Shown here: positions 16,792-26,276 of the stretch, one piece after another
Layout: each line of letters begins with the position of its first letter
Position numbering within the stretch: the first letter of the stretch is position 1
Assembly: GCA_021817845.1 (NCBI GenBank)
Contig: JAKAFW010000018.1
Span: forward strand, 1 to 64,000
Direction: 5' to 3'
Length of the DNA: 64,000 nt
DNA from: FEN-1297 sp021817845
GTDB lineage: Bacteria > Bacteroidota > Ignavibacteria > Ignavibacteriales > Ignavibacteriaceae
Notes under the pieces: model-generated
Database searches by the model: none
Seen by the model: the letters and a program-made list of their open reading frames with translations, nothing else
Told to the model about the DNA's origin: nothing
Position numbers and translations under genes: made by a program

Positions 16792-17874
16792 ATGAAGAAA
16801 ACTAAATTTTATGAAATTCACCAAAAACTTGGTGCTAAAATTGTAGAGTTCGCCGGTTACCTAATGCCTATTCAATACAATTCGATTATTGCTGAACACA
16901 AGACGGTAAGAAATTCCGTTGGTGTTTTTGATGTCTCACACATGGGTGAGGTTTTTGTTACCGGGAAAAATGCTTTAGAGTTTGTTCAACATATTACCGT
17001 TAATGATGCGTCCAAACTTTCTCCCGGTAGAGTTCAATATTCTGCTATGTGTTACCCTGATGGCGGAATTGTCGATGATCTTCTCGTTTATAAAATTACT
17101 GACGAGCAATTTATGCTGGTAATTAATGCATCCAACATTGATAAAGATTTTAACTGGATGAATGTAAACAATAACTTTGACGTAAAACTTGAAAATCAAA
17201 GTGAAGAATATTCTCTTCTCGCAGTTCAGGGTCCCAGTTCTAAAGATGTTATTCAAAAAATTTGCAATCGGAATTTGGATCTCGAATATTATCACTTTTT
17301 TAATGCCAAAATTGCCGGGCATGAAATGCTGATCTCGAGAACCGGCTACACTGGTGAGCTTGGTTACGAATTATATTTTAAAGGCGATGAGAAAATTGCA
17401 GAAGAAGTTTGGGATAAAATTTTTGAAGCTGGAAAAGAGTTTGATATTAAGCCGGTTGGTTTAGGTGCAAGGGATTCACTTCGCCTGGAAATGGGCTTTT
17501 GCCTTTACGGGAACGATATTGATCAGACTACAAATCCGCTCGAGGCTGGCCTTGGATGGATAACAAAACTTGGTAAAGAAAATTTTATTGCCAAAGATGT
17601 TCTACTAAAAATAAAATCCGATGGTTTGAAAAGAAAGCTGGTTGCGCTAAGTTCGGATGAAAAATGTTTCCCACGCCATGGATATGATATCTCGGTAGCC
17701 GGGAAAAAAATCGGCAGTATAACCAGTGGTACTGTAAGCCCTGTGCTGGAAAAACCAATTGCCATGGGTTATATTGATTCAAATTATGCTAAAGAAAATT
17801 CCGAAGTTAATTTCTTAATCCGAGGTAAAGAATCTGCGGCTAAAGTAGTTGTACTTCCTTTTATAAAAAAATAA
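16792..17874 (+). CDS. gcvT: Glycine cleavage system T protein (aminomethyltransferase)
   Basis: 360 residues, full length. The tetrahydrofolate/substrate-binding stretches are intact: VGVFDVSHMGEVFVTG, YSAMCYPDGGIVDDLLVYK, LLAVQGPSSKDV, SRTGYTGELGYELYF, PVGLGARDSLRLEMGFCLYGNDI. The fold closes with GTVSPVLEKPIAMGYI. It transfers the aminomethyl carbon from the lipoylated H protein to THF, giving methylene-THF and ammonia. No gcvH or gcvP is near, so the system is dispersed in this genome. The intact RTGYTGE loop argues for a true GcvT rather than a YgfZ relative. Confidence 0.94.
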   Translation: MKKTKFYEIHQKLGAKIVEFAGYLMPIQYNSIIAEHKTVRNSVGVFDVSHMGEVFVTGKNALEFVQHITVNDASKLSPGRVQYSAMCYPDGGIVDDLLVYKITDEQFMLVINASNIDKDFNWMNVNNNFDVKLENQSEEYSLLAVQGPSSKDVIQKICNRNLDLEYYHFFNAKIAGHEMLISRTGYTGELGYELYFKGDEKIAEEVWDKIFEAGKEFDIKPVGLGARDSLRLEMGFCLYGNDIDQTTNPLEAGLGWITKLGKENFIAKDVLLKIKSDGLKRKLVALSSDEKCFPRHGYDISVAGKKIGSITSGTVSPVLEKPIAMGYIDSNYAKENSEVNFLIRGKESAAKVVVLPFIKK

Positions 17875-17891
17875 TATTTCTGTTAGATGGT

Positions 17892-18659
17892 ATGAAAATT
17901 AATGTATTGTTTACGCCGGTAATTGCCGACGATCTATATTTCACAGGCAAAACAACCGTTGTAATCGACGTCCTCCGTGCCTCATCCACAATTGTTGCTG
18001 CCCTTCAAAACGGCGCTAAAGAAATTGTACCCGTTGGTACGGTTGAGTTTGCCGTTAAGGTTTCCGGAGGAATGTTCGGTGGTCAAACATTGATTGGCGG
18101 AGAACGAAATACCAAAAAGATAGAGGGCTTTGCGCTTGGTAACTCGCCTCTTGAATATACCGAAGATGTTGTTGCAGGTAAATCAATTATTTTTTATACT
18201 ACTAATGGAACTAAAGCAATTGTTAAAGCAAAATTTTCAGCTGGATTGTTTATCTGTGCTTTCAATAATATTTCTGCAGTTGCAAAACATTTGGTCTTTC
18301 TTGACAAAGATTGTGAAATTCAATGCGCCGGTAGATCAAATAACTTCTCCATGGAAGATACCATTTGTGCGGGTAAACTAATTTCCGAAATAGAAAAAAT
18401 AAAAACTGATTTGAGTTTATCGGACTCGGCAAAAGCAAGTGTAGCGCTTAGCAAATCATTCGGTAGAAGCATTTATAAGATGCTTTCCGAAACTGAGCAT
18501 GGGAAACAACTGCTTGAAAATGGTTTTGAGGATGATATTAAATTTTGTAGTAAGCTAAATAGTTCAGAAGTTGTTCCGTATTTTACAGGAAATGTTCTTA
18601 AATTGCTCCCTGAAAATGATATTTCCTTGACAAATGAAAAAGAAAACATTGCTAATTAG
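17892..18659 (+). CDS. ComB-family 2-phosphosulfolactate phosphatase-like protein
   Basis: 255 residues. ComB family stretches are clear: TTVVIDVLRASSTIVAALQNGAKEI, GERNTKKIEGFALGNSPLEYT, IIFYTTNGTKAI and an acidic EDTICAGKL near the centre. In methanogens ComB removes phosphate from 2-phosphosulfolactate during coenzyme M synthesis, and magnesium is required. Homologues are common in bacteria that lack the pathway, including many Bacteroidota relatives, so the true substrate here is uncertain. It lies 17 bp after gcvT and 2 bp before ftsK, implying co-transcription. Confidence 0.85.
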   Translation: MKINVLFTPVIADDLYFTGKTTVVIDVLRASSTIVAALQNGAKEIVPVGTVEFAVKVSGGMFGGQTLIGGERNTKKIEGFALGNSPLEYTEDVVAGKSIIFYTTNGTKAIVKAKFSAGLFICAFNNISAVAKHLVFLDKDCEIQCAGRSNNFSMEDTICAGKLISEIEKIKTDLSLSDSAKASVALSKSFGRSIYKMLSETEHGKQLLENGFEDDIKFCSKLNSSEVVPYFTGNVLKLLPENDISLTNEKENIAN

Positions 18660-18661
18660 GA

Positions 18662-21130
18662 ATGGCTATTAAAAGAAAAACAAAAAGAAAATCCGATAAA
18701 CCTACTCATGATGAAAAATCCTCTGCTGCTATTACCGGAAAAAAGAAGAAAATCATTGGAATTCTTCTAATCCTTATATCATTACTTATTCTTCTTAGCA
18801 TTCTTTCTTATTCCCGCTTTGACAGAGCAAACCTAAATTATCAATTCTCCGATTTGCTTAAACCTTTCGGTTCAAATCCTGACTTCAACCACAAAGCTGA
18901 TGCTATACATAATTGGCTTGGCATTTTCGGCGCATACGTTTCTTATTTCTTTATTAATTCCACGCTTGGAATTTTTGCTTCAGTGTTTCCAATTGTTCTT
19001 CTTGCTTGGGGACTTTCGTTCTTCGTTAAGCTAAATTTTCGCAAACTTATAAATATTTCTAACTTTCTTCTGTTAGCAGCATTAATTTTGTCAACATTTT
19101 TCGGATTATTTAGAACCCATTATAATTTTTTCGGCGGTTACTATGAGCTCTCAGGCTCAATCGGCGATTATCTCGGTCTTACTTTTAGCCGGCTTTTAGG
19201 AGGAATCGGAACTCTTTTCTTGCTAATCGCAGCTTCAGTTGTGCTGCTGGTAGTTGCTTTTGATATTAAGATAGAAAAAATCTTTCATTTTCTTCAAAAC
19301 ATTTTTTCCGCTTCCGCAAGCTCTATAAAGAATGAATCACAAAAAGAAGATTTTATAAAAGAAGATAAAAATTTAGATAAAATAAAGGGACTCCGTGACG
19401 AAAAGAAAAAGCGTACTATCTTCTCTAAGCCTTCAGCAAATGCAGAAACACTTGCAGAAATAGAACCCAAAAATGAAACCAAGATAAAAATTATTCGCAA
19501 AGATGATAAACCTATTAAGCATGAGGTTAATAAGGTTAAAGAAGAAGAGGACAAACAAGTCGATATAAAAAAAACCGATGAAGATTTGGAGAATAGATTA
19601 GATAAAAATGCCGAAGCAAATTTGCCTAATAATTGGGAAGAGAAATTAAATTATATAAAGCCAAGTCTTGAACTTCTCGAACCAATTCCACAGGAAGATT
19701 TTAAGGTTGCTGAAGAAGAATTAAAACGCAATGCCGAACTTCTTAAAGAAAAATTAAAATTGTTTGATATTGAGATTGAAAAAATTGACGTTACGCCTGG
19801 ACCTGTTGTAACTCTTTATGAAATTGTTCCTTCCCCGGGTGTAAAGATTAGCAAAATTGTAGGGCTTGAGCACGATATTGCATTAGCACTTGCGGCACGC
19901 GGAATAAGAATTATAGCTCCGATACCGGGTAAGAGTGCTATAGGTGTTGAGATACCAAATGCGGTAGCTTCTCTTGTTAACGCCAAATCTGTTCTTGGAA
20001 AAATTTCAGAATCCACTGCAGAGTTGCCGATGGCTTATGGAAAGACTATTAACGGAGATGTTTACATTGCCGATCTAGCAAAAATGCCTCATCTTTTAAT
20101 AGCAGGATCAACCGGCTCCGGAAAAAGCGTCGGCATAAACATGATCATTGCAAGCCTGCTTTATTCTAAACACCCTTCCGAAGTAAAGCTGATAATGATT
20201 GATCCCAAGAAAATTGAATTATCGTTTTACAATAAATTACGTAGACACTACCTTGCAGTCTCTCCTGATCTTGAAGAAGAAATAATTACCAATCCTCAAA
20301 ATGCAGTTCTTCTTTTAAAGTCTGTTGAATACGAAATGGAAAAACGCTACGATAAACTTGCCAAAGCCGGTGTAAGAAATATTGTCGATTATAATTTAAA
20401 GGTAAACGATCCCAAGAAAAGACCGAAAGATACTGATGAAATTAAGCATCATCCGATTCCATATCTTGTCGTTATAATTGATGAATTAGCTGATTTAATG
20501 ATAACAGCAGGCAAGGAAGTAGAAGAGCCAATAGCTCGTCTGGCGCAGCTTGCCCGCGCTGTTGGAATTCATTTGGTTCTGGCTACTCAGCGCCCGTCGG
20601 TTAACGTAATTACCGGTGTTATAAAAGCAAACTTTAGCGCGAGAGTAGCTTATCAAGTTGCTACAAAAATTGATTCCAGAACAATCCTTGACATGAACGG
20701 AGCCGAACAATTGCTTGGTAAAGGAGATATGCTATTTCTTCCATCCGGTTCTCCTAAACCAATTCGTATACAAAATGCTTTCATCTCAACAGATGAAGTT
20801 GAAAGAATTACCAACTACATCTTTTCGCAACAAGGTTATTCCAAACCTTATTTTCTACCTTCGCTATATGATAAGAAAAAGGAATCTGCCGGCGGCTTCT
20901 TAAATGACTTAGACCCGATGTTTGAAGATGCTGCGCGAGTGGTTGTTCGCCATCAGCAAGGTTCAACCTCTCTGCTTCAAAGAAGGTTAAAACTGGGATA
21001 CTCCAGAGCCGCAAGAATAATTGATCAGCTTGAGGAAGCGGGTATAGTTGGTCCAAGCGACGGAAGCAAAGCAAGGGCGGTTCAAGTCGATAGCGAGGAA
21101 CAACTCGAAACCATTTTAAGATCATTGTAA
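18662..21130 (+). CDS. ftsK: DNA translocase FtsK/SpoIIIE
   Basis: 822 residues. Four to five membrane helices lie within about 35-190. A charged linker (about 210-340, Lys/Glu-rich) leads to the motor. The motor has Walker A GSTGSGKS at 482-489 and Walker B VVIIDELADLM with D607-E608. The C-terminal gamma winged-helix domain (SLLQRRLKLGYSRAARIIDQLEEAGIVG) reads orienting DNA sequences. It pumps chromosome ends across the closing septum and activates dimer resolution. The ATG lies 2 bp after the comB-like stop. All ATPase motifs are intact. Confidence 0.97.
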   Translation: MAIKRKTKRKSDKPTHDEKSSAAITGKKKKIIGILLILISLLILLSILSYSRFDRANLNYQFSDLLKPFGSNPDFNHKADAIHNWLGIFGAYVSYFFINSTLGIFASVFPIVLLAWGLSFFVKLNFRKLINISNFLLLAALILSTFFGLFRTHYNFFGGYYELSGSIGDYLGLTFSRLLGGIGTLFLLIAASVVLLVVAFDIKIEKIFHFLQNIFSASASSIKNESQKEDFIKEDKNLDKIKGLRDEKKKRTIFSKPSANAETLAEIEPKNETKIKIIRKDDKPIKHEVNKVKEEEDKQVDIKKTDEDLENRLDKNAEANLPNNWEEKLNYIKPSLELLEPIPQEDFKVAEEELKRNAELLKEKLKLFDIEIEKIDVTPGPVVTLYEIVPSPGVKISKIVGLEHDIALALAARGIRIIAPIPGKSAIGVEIPNAVASLVNAKSVLGKISESTAELPMAYGKTINGDVYIADLAKMPHLLIAGSTGSGKSVGINMIIASLLYSKHPSEVKLIMIDPKKIELSFYNKLRRHYLAVSPDLEEEIITNPQNAVLLLKSVEYEMEKRYDKLAKAGVRNIVDYNLKVNDPKKRPKDTDEIKHHPIPYLVVIIDELADLMITAGKEVEEPIARLAQLARAVGIHLVLATQRPSVNVITGVIKANFSARVAYQVATKIDSRTILDMNGAEQLLGKGDMLFLPSGSPKPIRIQNAFISTDEVERITNYIFSQQGYSKPYFLPSLYDKKKESAGGFLNDLDPMFEDAARVVVRHQQGSTSLLQRRLKLGYSRAARIIDQLEEAGIVGPSDGSKARAVQVDSEEQLETILRSL

Positions 21131-21246
21131 GTCAATTGAAACAACGGAACAAACCAGAATCACCCGAAGATGTATTTAATTTCTCCTGTTAATTTGTCAT
21201 TCAATTTTTATAAATTTCAGGGGTTAATAATTACAAATGTAAAGTT

Positions 21247-21849
21247 ATGAAAATATTCATTGCATCAATTTTTCTGTTTACCGTGTTCACACAGTCTTGC
21301 TTTACTAAGGACAAAGGTGAACAGATGCTTAAAGCGCTTCAGGATAAATTTAACTCAGTTTCAAATGTTACAGCCGATTTTAGGCAGACTGTAAACGGTA
21401 AAGTTAATTTAGCCGGGAAATTTTTCTTTGAGAAAAAAAACAAACTCCGGCTTGAGTTAAAAAATCTCATTATTGTTTCTAACGGTACAACAAACTGGAG
21501 CTTTAATAAAAGAGAAAATAAAGTTGTAATTAGTGACTATGATAAAGAAAATCCACCGGTATTTTCAATCAATAATTTTATCGAAACCTATCCATCGCAA
21601 TGTACGGTTTCTTCGGTAAATGAAGGTGGGAAGGAAATTTTGGTTCTTACTGCAAAAAATAACTCGATGAAATTTAAGACGGTTAAGATTTGGTTGAACG
21701 GAGAAAACTTAATAGAAAAATTATTAGTTGACTCCGGCGGAAAAACTGTTGAAATGACTTTTACAGGATACAAAATAAATCAAAGGCTCGGTAATTCTAT
21801 ATTCACATTCATACCTCCCAAAGGAAGCTCAATAGTTGATCTCAGATAA
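21247..21849 (+). CDS. lolA: LolA-like outer-membrane lipoprotein carrier
   Basis: 200 residues with a signal peptide (MKIFIASIFLFTVFTQSC). The LolA half-barrel sequence follows: LQDKFNSVSNVTADFRQTVNGKVNLAGKFFFEKKNKLRLEL, a central NGTTNWSFNKRENKVVIS, and the tail FTGYKINQRLGNSIFTFIPPKGSSIVDL. LolA carries lipoproteins through the periplasm from LolCDE to the outer membrane. A cysteine at 18 (TQSC) might make it a lipoprotein itself, though the -3 residue fits the lipobox poorly. Its last 14 bases overlap the next gene. Confidence 0.85.
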   Translation: MKIFIASIFLFTVFTQSCFTKDKGEQMLKALQDKFNSVSNVTADFRQTVNGKVNLAGKFFFEKKNKLRLELKNLIIVSNGTTNWSFNKRENKVVISDYDKENPPVFSINNFIETYPSQCTVSSVNEGGKEILVLTAKNNSMKFKTVKIWLNGENLIEKLLVDSGGKTVEMTFTGYKINQRLGNSIFTFIPPKGSSIVDLR

Positions 21850-22888
21850 CACAAAGAAAATATTTAAGTTAAGGAACGCATTTAAGTATCTGTTTTCACT
21901 GCTGCTTGCCGCCGTTTTTTTATATATTGCATTTCGCGGAGTTGACGTTAGTAAGGTATTTCAAATTGTTTCTAACGCATCAATATTGTGGATTATTATT
22001 TTTGCAATCTCGGTAATGTTCTCTCATTTTCTTCGAGCGGTTCGCTGGAAAATAATTATTGGTTCAGTCAAAAAGGACGCTTCATTAAAAAATCTTTTTG
22101 GCTCAATGATGGTAGGGTACGGAGTGAGCTGCGTTATACCGCGTCTGGGTGAGGTTACAAGGGCTGTTCTAATCGGCAAATGGGAAAACCTTTCCCGCAC
22201 TTCAATGTTCGGTACGGTGATACTTGAGCGAATTATCGATGTAATCTTCTTAGGTTTTGCGGTTTTGATTTCAATAATTATCTGGAGCGATAATATTTAT
22301 TCAAATTTTCCATGGTTGAAGTCAGCTCTTTATATTACAGCTTTTTTGGTGGCGATAGCATTTTTCTTTTTGTTTTTGATAATCAAATACAAAGAAAAAT
22401 TTTATAATATTTTGATTAAGATTATCGGAAGATTTTCTGAAAAGTATGCACATAAAGCAGGTTACATTTTTGATATGTTAATTAAGGGTTTCTTAAGCTT
22501 AAAAGGAGTAAAAAATTATTTACTTGTAATTTTGCTCAGCATACTAATAATGGTTAATTATGCTTTTAGTTCATACCTCGGATTTTATACATTGGGAATG
22601 CAAAACCATCACCTAACATTCGGAATGGCTTGGGTGTTGATGAGTATCAGCGCTATCGGGGTTGTAATACCTACTCCCGGCGGTGTTGGTTCTTATGAAG
22701 CGCTATCAAAAGCGACGCTGGTTTTACTGTTTGGCTTTGGAGAGTCTATAAGCCTGGCTTATGCAATATTGACACATATTATTTCTTATATTTTATTTAT
22801 CTTCACCGCGCTGTTATCTTTCTTTATTCTTAACAAACAGCATGAAAATCTTTTCAAAGTAATAGAAACCGATCTGGAAGAATCATGA
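21836..22888 (+). CDS. Lysylphosphatidylglycerol-synthase-type (UPF0104) membrane protein, possible flippase
   Basis: 350 residues with about eight membrane helices. Family marks are LAAVFLYIAFRGVD at the N-terminus, FSHFLRAVRWKIII, GYGVSCVIPRLGEVTRAVLI, FGTVILERIIDVIFL, and the late PTPGGVGSYEALSKATLVLLFG. These match the membrane half of MprF/AglD-type proteins, which move lipids across the inner membrane; the synthase domain is absent. The start is TTG 21836, overlapping lolA by 14 bp. It ends ATGA-overlapped with the next gene, so lolA, this gene and the barrel gene form a tight operon that fits envelope biogenesis. Confidence 0.82.
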   Translation: MISDNTKKIFKLRNAFKYLFSLLLAAVFLYIAFRGVDVSKVFQIVSNASILWIIIFAISVMFSHFLRAVRWKIIIGSVKKDASLKNLFGSMMVGYGVSCVIPRLGEVTRAVLIGKWENLSRTSMFGTVILERIIDVIFLGFAVLISIIIWSDNIYSNFPWLKSALYITAFLVAIAFFFLFLIIKYKEKFYNILIKIIGRFSEKYAHKAGYIFDMLIKGFLSLKGVKNYLLVILLSILIMVNYAFSSYLGFYTLGMQNHHLTFGMAWVLMSISAIGVVIPTPGGVGSYEALSKATLVLLFGFGESISLAYAILTHIISYILFIFTALLSFFILNKQHENLFKVIETDLEES

Positions 22889-23535
22889 AATTTATTGTAT
22901 CAATAATTTTTACAGCCGTTCTATCCGCAAGCGCGGTTGCACAATATAGCGTGCGAGCCGGTATGGGGATCTCTTTTGTAAGTTCTTCTTCATTGACGGA
23001 TTATATAAATGAAAATTTCGCGCCTTCTAATCAGCAATTAGGGACTTTTAATTCGGCTATAAATTTTTCAGGTGAGCTCGACTATTCGGTAAATCAAACT
23101 TATCAAGTTGGTTTAGATATGGCTTATCTTATAAACTCCTATACTTTTTCTTCAATCGGCGGAATTTATAAAATGAACTACGAAATTCTAATGCCGACGC
23201 TCGTTAATTATTATGTAATAAGCGGCGAAGGTTATAGCTTTAAGTTCGGAGGGGGAGTAGGACCAAGATTTGTAAATGTAAATGAACAGCTTCCGGGTAC
23301 ACCTTCAGGAGTTAATTATGCATCAACCGGATTTGGTATACTTTTGCGGGTCGACGCCAATACATTACTAAGCAAAAATTTGTTTGCAAACATCGGCGGT
23401 GATTTAAAATATGATATAAACGGCAAACCAAGTAACAACGGAAAATACTTGGTAAATATTAATGCCAACAATTCAGATGTAAATTTTAATATGTTTTCAG
23501 CAGTTCTGCGTTTAGGTTTAACTTATATTTTTTAG
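22885..23535 (+). CDS. Outer-membrane beta-barrel protein (porin-like)
   Basis: 216 residues. A signal peptide (MKFIVSIIFTAVLSASAVAQ) is cleaved near AVAQ. The rest alternates polar and hydrophobic residues with strand-like motifs (SVRAGMGISFVSSSS, FSGELDYSVNQTYQVGLDMAY, YSFKFGGGVGPRFV, NLFANIGGDLKYDI). It ends in VLRLGLTYIF, with the C-terminal aromatic typical of barrels. The size fits an 8-stranded OmpA/OmpW-like barrel. No more specific family is recognised. It starts in the ATGA overlap with the preceding gene and is followed 10 bp later by uppP. Confidence 0.75.
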   Translation: MKFIVSIIFTAVLSASAVAQYSVRAGMGISFVSSSSLTDYINENFAPSNQQLGTFNSAINFSGELDYSVNQTYQVGLDMAYLINSYTFSSIGGIYKMNYEILMPTLVNYYVISGEGYSFKFGGGVGPRFVNVNEQLPGTPSGVNYASTGFGILLRVDANTLLSKNLFANIGGDLKYDINGKPSNNGKYLVNINANNSDVNFNMFSAVLRLGLTYIF

Positions 23536-23545
23536 GAGTTCTAAT

Positions 23546-24397
23546 TTGAATTTATTCCAAGCAATTATTTTTGGAATTATCCAGGGGTTGACTGAATTTT
23601 TACCCATCAGTAGTACAGCTCATTTAACAATCGCTGCAAAGTTGCTGCATGTAATTCCTGCAATGAGCGATAATGAGTGGACGGCTTTTATGGCTGTAAT
23701 TCAGCTTGGAACCATGCTTGCTGTATTATTATATTTTTGGAAGGATGTTTGGGAAATTCTTTTCGCCTTCTTCAAAGAGAATGTTGGAGAAGGAAAAGTT
23801 AAATACTACCAGCAAAGTTTGAGCTCAAGATTGGGTTGGCTGATTATAGTCGGCTCAATTCCGGTAGGCATTATCGGGCTTTCTCTTAAAAAAATTATCG
23901 AAGGAGCGCTTACAAAAGATTTATATGTTATTGCTGCAAGTATGATTGGACTGGCAATTATTCTAGCAATCGCCGAAAAAATAGCGAGCTTCAAAAAAGA
24001 GATAAAAGAAATAACGGTCAAAGATGCCTTTCTTGTAGGAGTTGCTCAATGTTTTGCCCTAATTCCAGGCTCATCACGCTCCGGGACAACAATTACAGCA
24101 GGATTATTTTTAGGAATGAAAAGAGAAACAGCCGCAAGATTTTCTTTTTTACTAAGCCTGCCAGCCGTTTTTGCCAGTGGTTTTCTGGAGCTTTGGGAAT
24201 CGCGCAAATTTATAAATCCCGCATTAAGTCTCGATCTTATAGTCGCAACTATTTTTGCATTGATCTTCGGTTATTGGTCAATAGATTTGTTGTTGAAATT
24301 TCTTCGAACAAAAACAACGTTTGTTTTTGTCTATTATAGAATAGCACTTGGCTTAGCAATACTTACTTTAATTTTAACTCATATAATTTTGCCTTAG
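23546..24397 (+). CDS. uppP: Undecaprenyl-diphosphatase UppP (BacA)
   Basis: 283 residues with about eight membrane segments. The two active-site motifs are intact: QGLTEFLPISSTAHL (E17, S22-S23, H26) and PGSSRSGTT (174-182, R178). It dephosphorylates undecaprenyl diphosphate to recycle the lipid carrier for peptidoglycan and other envelope polymers. The start is TTG 23546, with TAGGAG 7-8 bases upstream. It continues the envelope operon (lolA, UPF0104 protein, barrel, uppP). Confidence 0.96.
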   Translation: MNLFQAIIFGIIQGLTEFLPISSTAHLTIAAKLLHVIPAMSDNEWTAFMAVIQLGTMLAVLLYFWKDVWEILFAFFKENVGEGKVKYYQQSLSSRLGWLIIVGSIPVGIIGLSLKKIIEGALTKDLYVIAASMIGLAIILAIAEKIASFKKEIKEITVKDAFLVGVAQCFALIPGSSRSGTTITAGLFLGMKRETAARFSFLLSLPAVFASGFLELWESRKFINPALSLDLIVATIFALIFGYWSIDLLLKFLRTKTTFVFVYYRIALGLAILTLILTHIILP

Positions 24398-24446
24398 GCT
24401 TAATTAAAGAACAAGAAATTATATCGAAAAATTTATGGAGAAAAAT

Positions 24447-25031
24447 ATGAAAAACTTATCTTTATTTTTTATTGCATTGGTATTTTTTCTCGGATGTAAA
24501 CAATCACAATCAAATGGACAGGAAAATAGTATGGTGTCTCCGGATTCAATTTTAGTAGCAGTCATGAAAACCAACATGGGAACAATTGAACTTCAACTTC
24601 TTCCTGATATTGCCCCTAAAGCTGTTAAAAATTTTGTTGAACTAACAAATCAAGGATATTACGACAGCTTAACCTTTCATAGAGTAATAAATAATTTTAT
24701 GATCCAGGGCGGCGATCCGATGGGTACAGGAGAGGGAGGCAAAAGCATTTACGGCGGGTTGTTTGAAGATGAATTTAACCAAAATTTCAAATTTGATTCT
24801 GCAGGTGTTTTAGCTATGGCTAACGCCGGTCCAAACACAAATGGAAGTCAATTCTTTATTACTCTTGCCGCAACACCGTGGCTTAATTTTCATTATACAA
24901 TTTTTGGGAAAGTAATTAACGGAATAGATGTTGTAAAAGAAATCGGAAAGGTTCCTACAAGCAAACCTAATGATAAACCGATTAAGCCTGTTATTATTGA
25001 AAAAATGACTATAGAAACAAGACCTAAATAA
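24447..25031 (+). CDS. Cyclophilin-type peptidyl-prolyl isomerase, lipoprotein
   Basis: 194 residues from ATG 24447; the upstream in-frame ATG at 24435 reads through the probable TGGAG ribosome-binding sequence, so the later start is preferred. A lipoprotein signal ends LVFFLGC. The cyclophilin fold follows: VAVMKTNMGTIELQLLPDIAPKAVKNFVELTNQGYYDSLTFHRVINNFMIQGGDP, GGLFEDEFN, MANAGPNTNGSQFFITLAATPWLNFHYTIFGKV. The catalytic FHR arginine and the QFFI and W residues are present. It speeds prolyl isomerisation of envelope proteins; as a lipoprotein it probably sits in the inner or outer membrane facing the periplasm. Confidence 0.92.
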   Translation: MKNLSLFFIALVFFLGCKQSQSNGQENSMVSPDSILVAVMKTNMGTIELQLLPDIAPKAVKNFVELTNQGYYDSLTFHRVINNFMIQGGDPMGTGEGGKSIYGGLFEDEFNQNFKFDSAGVLAMANAGPNTNGSQFFITLAATPWLNFHYTIFGKVINGIDVVKEIGKVPTSKPNDKPIKPVIIEKMTIETRPK

Positions 25032-25046
25032 AAAATAATTTATTTG

Positions 25047-25110
25047 CTTTGCGCCTTTGCGTCTTTGCGGTGGAATTGCTTCTTCACCGCAAAGACGCTG
25101 AGACGCTAAG
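25047..25110. repeat. 26 bp inverted repeat (spacer palindrome)
   Basis: Left arm 25047-25072 and right arm 25085-25110 are inverted copies with four mismatches by eye. The inner 14 bp (GCGTCTTTGCGGTG / CACCGCAAAGACGC) are perfect, with a 12-base loop. It has no U-tract. The CTTTGCGTCTTTGCGGTG sequence is a frequently seen intergenic repeat in related genomes, so this is better read as a dispersed palindromic element than as a dedicated terminator. Confidence 0.6.
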
Positions 25111-25127
25111 CCTTACGCAAATCAAAA

Positions 25128-26141
25128 ATGGCGAAAAATAAAATTCCCATTCCGTCAATAATCGAGGCAACAAAAGGTTTACGGGCCAAAAATTTTCTTC
25201 CCGTGTATTTTTTCTGCGGAGAAGATGAATTCGGAATCGAAACAACGCTTAAGTTATTTAACGATTCTATAGCCCCTTTTATTAAATCCGACTTTGATAA
25301 GGAGGTTATTCACGGCGATGAAAATGATGCTGTGAACGTCATAAATATAGCTACTGCTTTTCCATTCACCTCAGAGAAGAAACTGGTTATCGTCAAGGAA
25401 TTTGAAAAGCTGAAGGATAAAAAGAAAATAATTTCCTATCTTAATTCGCCCGCCGATTTTACAATCTTAATTCTCATTCAAAACGGCTCTGTGCCGAACC
25501 TCGATACAGAACCGTACAAGACATTATTGCAAAATAAATTTATTTTTGAATCTAAGGAATTAAAAGGAAAAAATCTAATTGATTGGGTCAAAAACTTTGT
25601 TGAGGAAAACGGAAAACAAATCTCTTATGAAAATGCTCAGATGCTGGTGGATATTTCCGGTGAAAACCGAAATCTAATAGAAGCTCAACTTGAAAAACTT
25701 TTTGTAAATCTTGGAGAAAAAAAAGAAATTTCGATTGAATCTATCCGCTTACTATCGGCAGCTTTAAAGGAATATACGGTTTTTGACTTGCAAAATGCCC
25801 TAGGCAGGAAGAATAAAAAGGAATCATTAAAAATTGCATATAACCTACTTTCAAACGGCGTCGAACCTACTCAGATTATTGGAATGATAAGCCGTTATTT
25901 TACTCAACTGACACGTGTGGGTGAACTAGTAAAGCAAAATCTTACCAAGGAAGCGGGAGCAAGAATTATAGGCACACATTCTTTTTATTACCCCGATTAT
26001 ATAAAAGCAAGAAATCTTTATAAAGATGAAGGATTATTCCGTGCAGCGCAGGCGCTTCTAAAAGCTGATCTTTCTATTAAAACAACGTCGCTTGAAGATA
26101 AATCATTGATTACGTTGCTAATTGGCGAAATATTAGCTTAA
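25128..26141 (+). CDS. holA: DNA polymerase III subunit delta
   Basis: 337 residues. The N-terminal part has the AAA+-like fold of HolA with FLPVYFFCGEDEFGIETTLKLF. The central DFTILILIQNG and LKGKNLIDWVKNFVEENGKQIS follow, with the conserved ISGENRNLIEAQLEKL-type segment (here DISGENRNLIEAQLEKLF). The C-terminal collar is IGMISRYFTQLTRVGELV. It opens the beta clamp within the clamp loader. The start ATGGCGAAAAAT lies just after the inverted repeat. There are no partner genes nearby, as is usual. Confidence 0.92.
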   Translation: MAKNKIPIPSIIEATKGLRAKNFLPVYFFCGEDEFGIETTLKLFNDSIAPFIKSDFDKEVIHGDENDAVNVINIATAFPFTSEKKLVIVKEFEKLKDKKKIISYLNSPADFTILILIQNGSVPNLDTEPYKTLLQNKFIFESKELKGKNLIDWVKNFVEENGKQISYENAQMLVDISGENRNLIEAQLEKLFVNLGEKKEISIESIRLLSAALKEYTVFDLQNALGRKNKKESLKIAYNLLSNGVEPTQIIGMISRYFTQLTRVGELVKQNLTKEAGARIIGTHSFYYPDYIKARNLYKDEGLFRAAQALLKADLSIKTTSLEDKSLITLLIGEILA

Positions 26142-26276
26142 AGTGTGAAAAACTATAATAAAATTACATGTCCAAAATTTTTAATTTATCCTTTGGACAA
26201 GGCATTATTGGTTTGAAATCAAAACCAAACTTCCCTATATTTGTTTATAATATTTAAGAAAATAATTAGGTTAAAA

